Of a DNA stretch of 64,000 nucleotides, positions 52,927 through 62,131 are shown one piece after another; within the stretch, counting starts at the first letter, position 1; the number at the start of each line of letters is the position of its first letter. The stretch spans positions 67,227 to 131,226 of the forward strand of contig CAZJJK010000001.1 of NCBI GenBank assembly GCA_964546285.1. Reading direction: 5' to 3'. The notes beneath the pieces were generated by a model. It was not told where the DNA came from, made no database searches, and saw only the letters and a program-made list of their open reading frames with translations. Origin of the DNA: CAZJJK01 sp964546285 (lineage in GTDB: Bacteria; Spirochaetota; Spirochaetia; Treponematales; Breznakiellaceae). Both the position numbers and the translations under genes were made by a program.

Positions 52927-54174
52927 CTAATCACCTAGTTTCTCAATAACCAATTCACGAAAACGTTTCGCGGGTATCGAATCAGGGTCAGCCAACAACG
53001 CGTCCTCACAATCGGCTAAGGCCTTTGGTAAATCGCCCAAATGGTAATAAGCTTGGGCTCGCCTAAATAGCGCGAAATGATGATAGGGATTTATCTCAAG
53101 CGCTTTTGAAAAATCTTCTATCGCTTCAGCGTAGTTGCCTTGAACGGAATGAACAACAGCTCGATAATACGCCGCTTTATAATTCGCTTCATCTAATTTC
53201 AAGGTCTTAGAAAAATCATTTATCGCTTCATCGTAACGCGATTGCGCAAAATGAGCCATACCGCGATGCTTTAAAATAACCGCTTGAATAAAGGCGTTTG
53301 CCGAACCTTCCAGTATTTTTGTATATATTTCCACCGCCTTATCAAACTGTCCTTGATTATGGGCAAATAAAGCTTCTAACAATAAATCATCAATCGATTC
53401 GCCGCTCTTAGGCGGCGCTTCGATAGTCAAGCCCTTATCAGTACTCGTTTTATTGCCGCTTATCTCACTATTTTCCAGAAGCTTGCTATCGGTCGCTTCC
53501 TCAATTTTCTTAAAAAACGTTTCCCGCCGTTTCCCTAGTTCTCTATTCAATTGCCGTTGATATTCGCGAATTTCTTGGAAAACTATATCGGCTAAGGATA
53601 AGCTGGCGTTGACAGCCGCCAGTTTGCGTTTCATCGGTTCATCAAAGGGGGTAAATTCAGCCTTATAAACTAACTCATGTTCAACTTCGGCCCAAGCATC
53701 CTGTAATATGGTCCTTACTTGAATTTCGATTATATCGCAACCTAGTTTTCCATAGCGAGAGCTTAGCTCCTCTGGAATATTTATAAGGATATGCGTGGAT
53801 TCATAGCCAAATTCTTTAAATGAGTAATCCGAGCCTTTACGCTCAATTTCCTTTACCTCAAAGGCGTTCGTAATCGCTTTTTCGGCGTTGTCTAAATCTT
53901 CAATAAAGGGACATACCACACGAATGCCAATCATATCGTTAATGACTGGTAAACTATCAGACAGTTCAAACTGCTGCGATAAGCGGACTAGCTTTTTAAA
54001 ATAACTCATAAAACTTTTCGCGCGGCCTTTCACGGAGGGTCTTGGCCGTAGATCACGTAAGGCCGTCTCAACCAAGGCTTCTATCGCTTTGACAGCTTCT
54101 GAGCGCCGCGCCGCGTATTCATCAAACTCACGACGTAGCTTTATCCGATTGGGGTACCAGGTTGCTTTAGGCAT
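52927..54174 (-). CDS. RelA/SpoT-type synthetase domain with C-terminal TPRs
   Basis: A 415-residue protein. The first 180 residues are a RelA_SpoT (p)ppGpp-synthetase fold: KGRAKSF (49-55), NDMIGIRVV (79-87), GYESTH (123-128) and EIQVRTILQDAWAEVEHEL (150-168). The 123-128 motif has Glu where active synthetases have Arg. A charged linker leads to about four TPR repeats (about 270-405). There is no HD hydrolase, TGS or ACT domain, so it resembles a small alarmone synthetase joined to a protein-binding tail. It follows flaA after a terminator and has no promoter or ribosome-binding site that I can see. Activity is likely but unproven. Confidence 0.85.
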   Translation of the reverse strand: MPKATWYPNRIKLRREFDEYAARRSEAVKAIEALVETALRDLRPRPSVKGRAKSFMSYFKKLVRLSQQFELSDSLPVINDMIGIRVVCPFIEDLDNAEKAITNAFEVKEIERKGSDYSFKEFGYESTHILINIPEELSSRYGKLGCDIIEIQVRTILQDAWAEVEHELVYKAEFTPFDEPMKRKLAAVNASLSLADIVFQEIREYQRQLNRELGKRRETFFKKIEEATDSKLLENSEISGNKTSTDKGLTIEAPPKSGESIDDLLLEALFAHNQGQFDKAVEIYTKILEGSANAFIQAVILKHRGMAHFAQSRYDEAINDFSKTLKLDEANYKAAYYRAVVHSVQGNYAEAIEDFSKALEINPYHHFALFRRAQAYYHLGDLPKALADCEDALLADPDSIPAKRFRELVIEKLGD

Positions 54175-54190
54175 ATTTATTGTCTAGCTG

Positions 54191-54222
54191 AAAAAACGGC
54201 GCCGCTATTTCAAGCGGCGCCG
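54191..54222 (-). terminator. flaA intrinsic terminator
   Basis: CGGCGCCGCT (54197-54206) and AGCGGCGCCG (54213-54222) form a perfect 10-bp, all but GC stem with a six-base loop, followed on the minus strand by six T. It lies just after flaA and should limit transcription into the RelA-like gene. Confidence 0.9.
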
Positions 54223-54243
54223 CGATTTCTCTAAGAGTTTTGA

Positions 54244-55236
54244 TTATTCGGCCACGGTGCCGGCTGTAGCTCCAGCAGCTTCGCTGGCTGAGAATTTATC
54301 CTCGGTAGCCTTCTTTTGTCCTTCTAGATAACGGAGGACTTGAACCTCTCCAAATTTTTCCATTTCGGCGTTTCTGCGCGCGACCTCACGATCGCTGATG
54401 ATACTCCAGAGGTCTTCATCTTCGATATCGCGCTCGGTATCCATAACGGCCTTATCGTAAATAACCTTAACATCCTTAAAATAGGCCACAAAATCCCCGC
54501 CTTCATGACTCGCGTCGCGGTGAATAATCAGCCCAGCAAACTTCACAAAAGGAGTCGCCTTAGGATATAAGGGGAAAATACGTAATTCACGATTCCGTAC
54601 ATCAGAAACATAATTGGGGTTTTTCCAAATCATTTCGCCCCAGCCATCAAAATTGAGATACCCCATGAACATTACGCTTTCTTCGCCTTCAGCGTCTTTA
54701 AGAACAACGGAAACGCCATGAGGGAAATTTAAACCATACGCGTTTAAGGCTATCGATTTAATCGTGCCTACATTCTTTATAACGCCGAATCCTTCCTCAA
54801 ACCTTGTCGTTTCGCTGCCTTCCATGGCCTCAAAAGCCGGAATTTCAAAGGGAGGACTTATACGAGCCCAAGAATTGATCGGCATAATGGGAAAATGAAC
54901 CCGAACGCCAAGCACTTGGCCATATTGTTTGGAAGGCGCTTCACGGACGTAGCTCTTGGCCATATTCGTGGTATCCCGGGAAGATGAGGCGAGCACAATA
55001 TCCCAGTTAGGCATAGCCAAAGAGGTCTTCATGATCGACTTTTGCTGTGGCGTATAAGAATTACCGGCAACTTCGGCAAAGTCCATCACCGTCCGCTCAT
55101 TTTGGGTGTTGACATTGTCCTGATCCGGTTCGGCATCGGCAACCAACTTGGCGAAATCGATCAGAACGGATTCCTCCGCGAAAACCGCGCCGCACGCCAA
55201 TATGGCGATGGCGATAAGAATGAACGTCCGTTTCAT
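54244..55236 (-). CDS. flaA: flagellar filament outer-layer (sheath) protein FlaA
   Basis: A 330-residue exported protein; the ATG at 55236 behind AAGGAG begins a signal peptide (KRTFILIAIAILACGAVFA). The mature part is the FlaA family: VLGVRVHFPIMPINSWARISPP, GVIKNVGTIKSIALNAYGLNFP, VVLKDAEGEESVMF and ELRIFPLYP. FlaA covers the FlaB core of spirochaetal periplasmic flagella and affects stiffness and helicity. It has the best promoter in the window and a strong terminator, so it is a monocistronic, highly expressed gene. Core flagellins are elsewhere. Confidence 0.95.
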   Translation of the reverse strand: MKRTFILIAIAILACGAVFAEESVLIDFAKLVADAEPDQDNVNTQNERTVMDFAEVAGNSYTPQQKSIMKTSLAMPNWDIVLASSSRDTTNMAKSYVREAPSKQYGQVLGVRVHFPIMPINSWARISPPFEIPAFEAMEGSETTRFEEGFGVIKNVGTIKSIALNAYGLNFPHGVSVVLKDAEGEESVMFMGYLNFDGWGEMIWKNPNYVSDVRNRELRIFPLYPKATPFVKFAGLIIHRDASHEGGDFVAYFKDVKVIYDKAVMDTERDIEDEDLWSIISDREVARRNAEMEKFGEVQVLRYLEGQKKATEDKFSASEAAGATAGTVAE

Positions 55237-55280
55237 TCGAAACTCCTTTTCTTTCAAGCAATAGGACTTGATCGTATAGA

Positions 55281-55308
55281 ATTATACGAGAAGGGGTTGA
55301 TTTGTCAA
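55281..55308 (-). promoter_or_regulatory. flaA promoter
   Basis: Minus-strand TTGACA (55308-55303), 16-base spacer, TATAAT (55286-55281): both hexamers perfect. It is a housekeeping-sigma promoter, not the sigma-28 type (TAAA...GCCGATAA). The leader of about 40 bases holds AAGGAG. Confidence 0.9.
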
Positions 55309-55381
55309 CGCTTTTTCCTTTTTTTCGAAGGACGCGTATGCCAAAACTCGCTTGGATAAAAGCGAATGCCACATATTTTCC

Positions 55382-55873
55382 CTATTTTTCATTTTTAGCA
55401 CTGTAGGCATAGGGAACAACTCCATCTATAAAAAGCTTAATCTCCGTAAGAGAACGAAAATTTCGCCTAATATCGTTATAAAAAAGCTCTATGGCTCGGC
55501 GTTGGCTATCAGCTCCTTCTACGGGCAGAGCCGCTTCGGCCGATAGGTTCGCGTATACGACATGCTCTCGCAAAATAAGCGAAATCAGTTTTGTACCTCG
55601 GATAAATAGACGGCGGTAATTCACCAAAGACGGACCCAACAAAGCTTCCTCAATGTAAAGCTTAACGCGAGCCTCCAAGCTTTCACGACGCGGCAGGGAT
55701 CGTTCCTCAAAAAACGGTCTTTCGCCATCTATCGCGTCAAAGGTAAAACTAAAACGGTCCCGCGGCGCTAGACGAGCATCCACAAGCGCTATAACGACAA
55801 GCAACGCCAAATAAATAGCCCTTCGTAACTCGGCTTTGCGGAAAGGGACTGTAATCGCGGTAAGAAACTTCAT
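55382..55873 (-). CDS. GerMN-domain protein
   Basis: A 163-residue protein with an N-terminal membrane helix (AIYLALLVVIALVDARL) and a GerMN domain at about 60-155 (VKLYIEEALLGP, LFIRGTKLISLILREHVVYANLS, AIELFYNDIRRNF, IKLFIDG). GerMN domains occur in lipoproteins and in enzymes acting near peptidoglycan. It overlaps the amidase gene by four bases, so a role with the amidase in wall remodelling is plausible. Confidence 0.82.
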   Translation of the reverse strand: MKFLTAITVPFRKAELRRAIYLALLVVIALVDARLAPRDRFSFTFDAIDGERPFFEERSLPRRESLEARVKLYIEEALLGPSLVNYRRLFIRGTKLISLILREHVVYANLSAEAALPVEGADSQRRAIELFYNDIRRNFRSLTEIKLFIDGVVPYAYSAKNEK

Positions 55874-56970
55874 GGCGAGCCGGTAAAGCCTCCGGATGAT
55901 TCAAATACGGTGATAAAATCAACAATCCCATTATAAACGGCTTCCGAAGCGAGCCGCAAGTAAGCATCGGAAGAAAGAAGCTTGGCTTCATCGGGATTTG
56001 TGACAAAACCTAATTCAATCAGCACGGACGGCATCTTGGCGTTACGCACCACAAACCATTCTTCAGCTTTTATACCTCTAGATTCGCTTTGATCGCCTAA
56101 GTTTTCAGACAGCCGATTTATTATGGCTTGCGCGATTACCAGACTTTCAGTGGTAAACGCTTCCTCCATCATGGAATTAAGTATGGGGAATAGATCAGCG
56201 CTATCGGCTAAAGCTTGCTCGTCAACGACAGTCCTGCGAAATTTTGGGGAAAGATACCACACTTCATATCCGGAAGCGTTTTTATTGAAAGAGGCGTTAG
56301 CGTGTATGGACACGAAGATAATAGCCTCATTTGGCTCCAGTTTGACGCTATTGGCGATGGAAACCCTTTCTTCCAAGGTTAAATAGCGATCATCCGATCG
56401 GGTTAAGAAAATACGCTTATTGGGATATTTAGCGTTGAGCGTTTGGTGTATGTATTTTGCCACGATAAGGTTTATATCTTTTTCTCTCAATTCGATGGGA
56501 CCGGAACCAAAATCATGGACGGCGACCGCGCCCGGATCCTTGCCGCCATGGCCGGGATCAATCAAAATAGCGGCTATTTTAAAGGAAGCGGCCTCTTCAA
56601 GGTCCCGAAGCTTGAACGCGTGAAGCATCGTCTCTATAAACTCACGCGGAAACAACAAGCGGCCATCACGGCGGAAAGGCCCCTTCCCTCTAAAAACGAG
56701 AGTCCCATCTATAAGCGCGATATAAGAATCCGCCTCATTCTCCAATCTAAAAACCGCTCGGCGCTTCCCAGAATATATAACACCTAACCCAGCCACCGGA
56801 TCCCATTCCAGCCTAGCGTTAAGCGCGATAAGAGCCTCGGCTTCGCTCAGACACTCGCCTAGCTCAGCCGGCTCTTCCCTCTCGTCCGCGGCGGCCATGA
56901 AGGAGCCAAAAAAGAGAACAGCGACGACAAAAAATAGTCTAGCGCGACATGGACGCTTTAGTACGGTCAT
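55870..56970 (-). CDS. N-acetylmuramoyl-L-alanine amidase (Amidase_3)
   Basis: A 366-residue exported zinc amidase that cuts stem peptides from murein. Signal peptide (RLFFVVAVLFFGSFMAAA), an N-terminal copper-amine-oxidase-like/AMIN-like beta module (about 35-125), then the Amidase_3 domain with zinc ligands in DPGHGGKDPG, ELREKDINLI and SIHAN and the catalytic Glu in LIELGFVTN. It begins five bases after the ATP-grasp gene and is coupled to the GerMN gene. In spirochaetes such amidases help cell separation or let the periplasmic flagella pass the wall. Confidence 0.93.
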   Translation of the reverse strand: MTVLKRPCRARLFFVVAVLFFGSFMAAADEREEPAELGECLSEAEALIALNARLEWDPVAGLGVIYSGKRRAVFRLENEADSYIALIDGTLVFRGKGPFRRDGRLLFPREFIETMLHAFKLRDLEEAASFKIAAILIDPGHGGKDPGAVAVHDFGSGPIELREKDINLIVAKYIHQTLNAKYPNKRIFLTRSDDRYLTLEERVSIANSVKLEPNEAIIFVSIHANASFNKNASGYEVWYLSPKFRRTVVDEQALADSADLFPILNSMMEEAFTTESLVIAQAIINRLSENLGDQSESRGIKAEEWFVVRNAKMPSVLIELGFVTNPDEAKLLSSDAYLRLASEAVYNGIVDFITVFESSGGFTGSP

Positions 56971-56975
56971 CAGCC

Positions 56976-58550
56976 TTAACCCCGAAAACGCGATTGGATA
57001 TAATAAGCCGCTCCCTGATAAGAACCTCTAAGGAAAGAAGCCCAAAAGCCACGCCCTAGTTTTACTTTTTCATTGGGTTCCGCGGTCCTGAACCTCTTGC
57101 CCATTATCAGCTCTACCGCTCTTAAACCAGAGGAGGGCTCCCTGCCCTGGTAATCACGCGACGAGCTTTCCTGAAAACGGCGCCACGGGATAAGAGGGAT
57201 AGCGTCGGATGGCTCCAAAAAAACAGAAGATTCCGGCAGTTCGGCCAATGAACGCGATAAAGAATCATCCACCGTATAAGCGTCGGGCGGGAAACGGCCG
57301 CCGTTTTCGCGGGATAAAAGAGGCGATGCCGCGAGAAAGGTATCCGTTTCTTTATCAGGATAACGCAAAACAAGCAGCACAGCCCGCGCGGCCGCCTCAG
57401 CGGCGGCTATAGCCTGGGCGCGATCTGGCGATGCCGCGATAACATTACCGCATTTAGAAACGTTATTCTCCGGAAAACCAAGCCTTTGGCCAGGCTCTAC
57501 GCGGCTAAAGACATCACAGACAAAGGGCAGGGAGCGGACTTCATCAAGACCGATGACTCTTTCCAATTTACCGGGAATTGAGATAAAAGCGCGCTCGGCG
57601 CTCGTCCAATCCCGCGACGCGGTTAGCGGGAAGGGATTCTCGCCCACGGCTATGGACAGGGCGGCGTCACTTAGCGCTATGCCTGTGGCATAGGGATAGG
57701 TCCAACCGGACATATATCCGCCTGACAAACGCGCGGCTATTTCTCCGATCATCGGCCCCTGACTGGTCAATTTCACATCGCCCTTAGCGGCTCCTTCACG
57801 CAGGCCCAAGGCTCTTACCCCCTCTTCAAATACGGCTATGACAGAGGCGAGCGACTCATTTGAAAGGGCGGCGGGAAGAGTGTGCCCCATTTCAATAAAA
57901 TACGGCGGGAAAAAGATATGCCGATCAGCTACTCCATGAATTATGATCTTGCCTTTATAGATAAGCGCGTCAATCGAGTATTCTGGCCCATCCATATAGC
58001 GTTCCACGATCACCCGACCGGACCGAGAAAAAGTCAAGGCCGCCCTAACAGCCGGGTTAAGCTCATCGGCGTTGTCCACCTTACGACAGCCTCTGGCGCC
58101 CATATTATCAACCGGCTTCACCACCGCCGGGAAGCCAAAGGGCGGCAACCAGGATTCCTCCGGCGGCGACCTTAGCTCGACAAAGGCCGGCGATGGAACT
58201 CCAGCCGCTTGAAAACGCCGCCGCATTCTAATCTTATCCGACGCGTCCAAAGCGTTTTCATACGGGATGCCAGGCAAACCGATGTGTTCCGCGATATAGG
58301 CGACCGAAGACGAAAAATCGGTGCCGGCTGTCATTACGCCGGACAAGCCGCCATTTTTGGCTAAGGCTTGGGCAAACGCCAATAAAGATTCGCGGTCCTT
58401 TAAATCAATTTGTTCAAAGTGATCGGCTAAAACCGCGTTTACGGCCGAAGGATCGCCGTCAACCACCACAGTTCGCCAGGAGCGTGCCTTAGCGGCTAGA
58501 ATCACCGGTCCCTGCATGACACCCGCGCCCAAAATTAGAATTGTTTTCAT
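56976..58550 (-). CDS. ATP-grasp ligase in a nucleotide-sugar cluster
   Basis: A 524-residue ATP-grasp enzyme; the ATG at 58550 overlaps the SpsG-like gene by four bases, making it a better start than 58574. Fold order: pre-ATP Rossmann unit (LILGAGVMQGPVILAAK), ATP-binding unit (GFPAVVKPVDNMGARGC, VIVERYMDGPEYSIDALI, IGEIAARLSGGYMSG), then a C-terminal PurK/carboxylase-like tail. These enzymes join a carboxylate to an amine or thiol through an acyl phosphate. The likely substrate is an intermediate of the sugar pathway encoded next to it, but the reaction cannot be read off. Confidence 0.85.
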   Translation of the reverse strand: MKTILILGAGVMQGPVILAAKARSWRTVVVDGDPSAVNAVLADHFEQIDLKDRESLLAFAQALAKNGGLSGVMTAGTDFSSSVAYIAEHIGLPGIPYENALDASDKIRMRRRFQAAGVPSPAFVELRSPPEESWLPPFGFPAVVKPVDNMGARGCRKVDNADELNPAVRAALTFSRSGRVIVERYMDGPEYSIDALIYKGKIIIHGVADRHIFFPPYFIEMGHTLPAALSNESLASVIAVFEEGVRALGLREGAAKGDVKLTSQGPMIGEIAARLSGGYMSGWTYPYATGIALSDAALSIAVGENPFPLTASRDWTSAERAFISIPGKLERVIGLDEVRSLPFVCDVFSRVEPGQRLGFPENNVSKCGNVIAASPDRAQAIAAAEAAARAVLLVLRYPDKETDTFLAASPLLSRENGGRFPPDAYTVDDSLSRSLAELPESSVFLEPSDAIPLIPWRRFQESSSRDYQGREPSSGLRAVELIMGKRFRTAEPNEKVKLGRGFWASFLRGSYQGAAYYIQSRFRG

Positions 58551-60433
58551 CGATATTGTTCTCCCGACGCGCAAAGGTCACGCGTTTTAACAGCGTATAG
58601 TTCAAAGGTGTCGCCTAATCCAAATAGACGGCTAATGGCCGCAAATGCCTGACCTAGGGCTTTATACCGCTTAATTAAGGAACTGGGGCTGAAAGGAAAA
58701 CGTTCCGGATGATGCCCGGTTACAACGACACGACGAAGGGAAAAACCATAGCGAGCTAAAAGTTTCCTTGCCTTAGCCGGTTCCCAAACAGAACGATGAT
58801 CCGCCGGACTATTCTTATAAAAGGCGTGGCGATTAAAGCGGCCGGAGACGCCCGACGCGGAGGGAGTCGCCATCGCTAAGACGCCCCCCAGGGGCAAACA
58901 GCGGTTGAGTTGTCGAAAAACAGCGTTAAGATCATCGAAATGCTCAATAACATACCACAAACTAATAAGGTCAAAGTCGTTAACATTAAAAAGGCAAAGC
59001 GGGTCCACGTTTGGAAAGGCCCCCAGTTCAGCCTTAAGGCCTAAGTTCTCCCGTATATAGCGTATAGCGGCTTCCGATAGATCCAGGCCATTGGCTTCCC
59101 AGCCTAAATGACACGCGGCGCTTAATGAAGGGCCATACGCGCAGCCAATATCCAGATAGCGGTTTATTTTACGGCGGCTCAAAGACGCGGCTAAGCTCAA
59201 GCGCCGCTTAGCCATAGCCTCTAAATGAGGAAAATCCTCGATATAGCTCTTCCCATATTGAGAAGCGTATTCTTGTAAAAAATAACGTTCACTATATCTG
59301 ATTCCATGGGGAATAGCTCTTACCTGGTAAATCAAGCCGCAATCAGCGCATCTAAAAAAACTGCGATCAGCGAAACGTGGAGGCTTAAAACGGCGCGAAC
59401 GCGATGAGGAAGCGCAAAGTGGGCAACGCCCATTATCAAGGCTTAATGTCGCTATAAGCTGGGCTAAGCTGGTTTTAGCTTCATCCTTTTCCGTAGCTGA
59501 AACGTCCGGCTTAAAGTACCGCGCCGCGACACGCTCTGACAGTTCCGCGACACGCGCCAGCTGGGAAAGCAACACGGGTAAACGCCGAGCTAGCGTTCGC
59601 TTACCGCCGGCGCTAGCAAACCCGGCATAACGGCTAAGCCGTTCGTGATAGGCTGTGGGAGATACCAAAATAACCGGGACCCTTGCCCATAGAGCCTCAA
59701 AAGCGCTTAGGCCAAATTGGGTTATGACAAGATCGTATTTGGCAATAAGTTTGTTTAGATTATGTAGCCGGGGAAGAATAAGGGCGCGGCCAGCCCTTTC
59801 TTTCGTCTGTGCGTGTCTATCAAGCTTAGGTTTTGATACGGCGGGAAGAATAATATCGACGTTTAGCTTATTCTGTTTTTCCAATACGTCGCGTACTTTT
59901 TCAGTTAAACCAGCTCTATCTTCCCCGCCAAAACTGACCAGCACCCTTGAATTTACCACTGAAGCAAAAAAAGAGGAGCGCCGGTCCACGCCGTTGACGA
60001 TTAAGCGGGGATCAGTTCGATTTGCCTTATTCCATCCTTGCGGGCGCGGTAAAAGATCTATCAAATAATCAGCCTGATAGCGCGCGCGCCCACCCTCATC
60101 AAGTGCCAGTACCGGCGCGAGAGAACGCCAATATCGATATTCAGCATAGGGACAGCGGAATCTATCCAAAACAATCAGGTCCCAGGCACGAGACGCGGGA
60201 TTTCCCCGAAAAAGCGCTTCCAGCTCTATTTCATCCGCGTACGCTCGCCATAAGCTAGCGCCGTTACGTCGTTTCACTAGCCGCGAGACAGGCGGCGTAT
60301 CCGCGAATATATAGGCTTCGTGACCTTCGTTTTTTAAGTGGCTCGCTAAAGCGGCCTGTCGTTTTAAATGCCCGCTCCCCCGGCCCCGTTCAAGAGCTGG
60401 CACCAACAAATACGCTTGGCGGCTAGTTGCCAT
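58547..60433 (-). CDS. SpsG-like nucleotide-sugar protein fused to a SAM methyltransferase
   Basis: A 628-residue two-part protein starting at ATG 60433 (11-base overlap with the SpsF-like gene). Residues 1-310 resemble SpsG/PseG, GT-B-fold nucleotide-sugar hydrolases (ERGRGSGHLKRQAALASHL, LDRFRCPYAEYRYW, DLVITQFGLSAFEALWARVPVILV). Then come a zinc ribbon (CPLC ... CADCGLIY) and a class-I methyltransferase with motif I YLDIGCAYGPSL and LISLWYVIEHFDD, in the form of sugar methylases. A fused nucleotide-sugar-processing and methylating enzyme fits synthesis of a methylated amino sugar. Confidence 0.85.
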   Translation of the reverse strand: MATSRQAYLLVPALERGRGSGHLKRQAALASHLKNEGHEAYIFADTPPVSRLVKRRNGASLWRAYADEIELEALFRGNPASRAWDLIVLDRFRCPYAEYRYWRSLAPVLALDEGGRARYQADYLIDLLPRPQGWNKANRTDPRLIVNGVDRRSSFFASVVNSRVLVSFGGEDRAGLTEKVRDVLEKQNKLNVDIILPAVSKPKLDRHAQTKERAGRALILPRLHNLNKLIAKYDLVITQFGLSAFEALWARVPVILVSPTAYHERLSRYAGFASAGGKRTLARRLPVLLSQLARVAELSERVAARYFKPDVSATEKDEAKTSLAQLIATLSLDNGRCPLCASSSRSRRFKPPRFADRSFFRCADCGLIYQVRAIPHGIRYSERYFLQEYASQYGKSYIEDFPHLEAMAKRRLSLAASLSRRKINRYLDIGCAYGPSLSAACHLGWEANGLDLSEAAIRYIRENLGLKAELGAFPNVDPLCLFNVNDFDLISLWYVIEHFDDLNAVFRQLNRCLPLGGVLAMATPSASGVSGRFNRHAFYKNSPADHRSVWEPAKARKLLARYGFSLRRVVVTGHHPERFPFSPSSLIKRYKALGQAFAAISRLFGLGDTFELYAVKTRDLCASGEQYR

Positions 60434-61184
60434 ACCGTTCTCTATACCTATCAATGGCGGCTAACAGGGGGGCGTCAAGCGACCTATCGTCTGGCGCCGC
60501 GCCGGAAAGCGTCAAGCCAGCGGCGCCAGCGCCGGCGCCCTGTTCTGTTTCTAAAGTCTTCATCATATCAAACAAGATAGCGGCGCGGCGATAATCATCT
60601 TCGGTATCAACAGTAAGGCGAAAAGCCCGTCCGTCCGCCGCCGCGCGCCGCCAATCAGCCGGGGCCTTTGGCCGGTGCGTCACGAACCTTTCCGGACGCT
60701 TGTAGATATAGGGGCAAACATGTTCACGCTCATAGGGCAATGTGGCTTCATGATCCGCTCGCAACAAAGCTTCGCCCTTAATGAATTCCACCCCCGCGCC
60801 ATAGGGTAAATCCGTATAAGCGGCGTAATCCGCGTTCCGAGCGAAGCCCTCGGCGACAATAGCCGCCGCGGCGTCTACTAAAACAAAGGGATTATCACCT
60901 GTTGCCCGAATTACCGCGTCGGCGGCTATTTCACGAACAATCAGAGCGTACCGAGCCAGAACATCATCCTTAGGACCGATTTTTAGGATAAAACCGGCGC
61001 GGCGGGCGAGTGGACTAAAAAGGGCTTCGGCATCCGCCGGACAGGCTAAAATCCGCGATTCCGCTGGAATAGTTGAGAGCCGGCGCATAACGCGATAGAT
61101 CATAGCCTCGCCGCCGAGGGGTAGCAAAGCCTTTCCCGGTAAACGAGATGAGTCCAAACGGGCTTGAAGGATAAGCGCGGTCAC
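60423..61184 (-). CDS. SpsF-like CMP-sugar nucleotidyltransferase
   Basis: A 253-residue enzyme of the SpsF/CMP-NeuNAc-synthetase type. It has ILQARLDSSRLPGKAL at the start and VIRATGDNPFVL (Mg-binding Asp). The frame opens further upstream at 61286, but that part lies inside the glycosyltransferase gene; the GTG at 61184 overlaps the stop as GTGA and gives normal length. It would activate a sugar acid or amino sugar with CTP or another NTP. The last residues are low complexity (GAGAGAAGL). Confidence 0.9.
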   Translation of the reverse strand: MTALILQARLDSSRLPGKALLPLGGEAMIYRVMRRLSTIPAESRILACPADAEALFSPLARRAGFILKIGPKDDVLARYALIVREIAADAVIRATGDNPFVLVDAAAAIVAEGFARNADYAAYTDLPYGAGVEFIKGEALLRADHEATLPYEREHVCPYIYKRPERFVTHRPKAPADWRRAAADGRAFRLTVDTEDDYRRAAILFDMMKTLETEQGAGAGAAGLTLSGAAPDDRSLDAPLLAAIDRYRERYGN

Positions 61185-62131
61185 GATTCTGGCGTCTCCC
61201 AGAGTTCCGTTATTTTTCTGGCGTCGCCGATAAACCGATAGCGATTGGTGGTTACCCAAGATCGCGCGGCGTTGAATTCGCGCCAAGCGGCTAACGGACG
61301 AGATAATGAACGGAAAAGATAGGCGGGGAAGCGGCGAAAGGGAATATGCGCGCCATCGCCACGATAAAGGGGCGCTAAATTTTTTAGGTAGAAAAGACGA
61401 TAGTCATCGTTTAGCGTGGAATTTTCAAGCGGCGTTTCCCCGTCATAGCTGAGGCGTATTAACTGGGTTGCCCTAATGGATTCACCCCATAATTGCGCGC
61501 GGAAACCAAAATCCAAAAGCTGCCAGTATGCTGTCTTTAAGCTGGGGTCAAAACCGCCAAGCCTTTTAAAAATTTCCGTATCATAAAGCCCAATCCAATC
61601 AAAGGGATATAAGGAACTCTCTCCCTCTTTCGCGGCTGAGAAGGCAAAGGGTTTTAGACTTCGCTTGAACCATACAGGAGCCCGGAGCGTCGGAATAAGC
61701 TCAAAGCGCGTGTTGTGCAAGATAGGAACAATACATAAAGCCGATTCAGCCTCAAAGCGGGCGATAGTACGGGCGGTACCGCTATTTAGACGCAAATCAT
61801 TCCATAACAGAAAAAAACGCGGCGTATCCAGCTCGCCAACAGCTAGATTCACCCGCTCCCCTATGGTCGCGGGGGCTGACAAACGGAGAAATTTCACAAA
61901 GGGGAAACGCTGGCTTAACTCTTCCAGCTCCCAGCTTTCCTCATCGGACTCCACGGATACGACGCTGTCAAAGCGGCATTTTTCCAATTCTTGAAGAACA
62001 GTACGTCGTAAATACCGGCCGCCGCGATTTAACAAAATCGCCGAAACACCCGAGGACCCCGCTTTGGACTGACCGCCAACCACGGTATAGGTCGGTCGCC
62101 GCTCGTTAAAAATTATAGGTATAGTATTCAT
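61181..62131 (-). CDS. GT-A-like glycosyltransferase, divergent
   Basis: A 316-residue cytosolic protein that reads like a divergent family-2 glycosyltransferase: a first Rossmann half with a nucleotide-binding region (SAILLNRGGRYLRRTVLQEL), an acidic metal-like segment (FFLLWNDLRLNSG) and an acceptor half with DWIGLYDTEIFKRLGGFDP, a pattern seen in these enzymes. The ATG at 62131 overlaps the SPASM gene by 26 bases, and the open frame extends upstream to 62194 inside that gene. A classical DxD is not obvious, so substrate and activity are uncertain. Confidence 0.75.
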   Translation of the reverse strand: MNTIPIIFNERRPTYTVVGGQSKAGSSGVSAILLNRGGRYLRRTVLQELEKCRFDSVVSVESDEESWELEELSQRFPFVKFLRLSAPATIGERVNLAVGELDTPRFFLLWNDLRLNSGTARTIARFEAESALCIVPILHNTRFELIPTLRAPVWFKRSLKPFAFSAAKEGESSLYPFDWIGLYDTEIFKRLGGFDPSLKTAYWQLLDFGFRAQLWGESIRATQLIRLSYDGETPLENSTLNDDYRLFYLKNLAPLYRGDGAHIPFRRFPAYLFRSLSRPLAAWREFNAARSWVTTNRYRFIGDARKITELWETPES

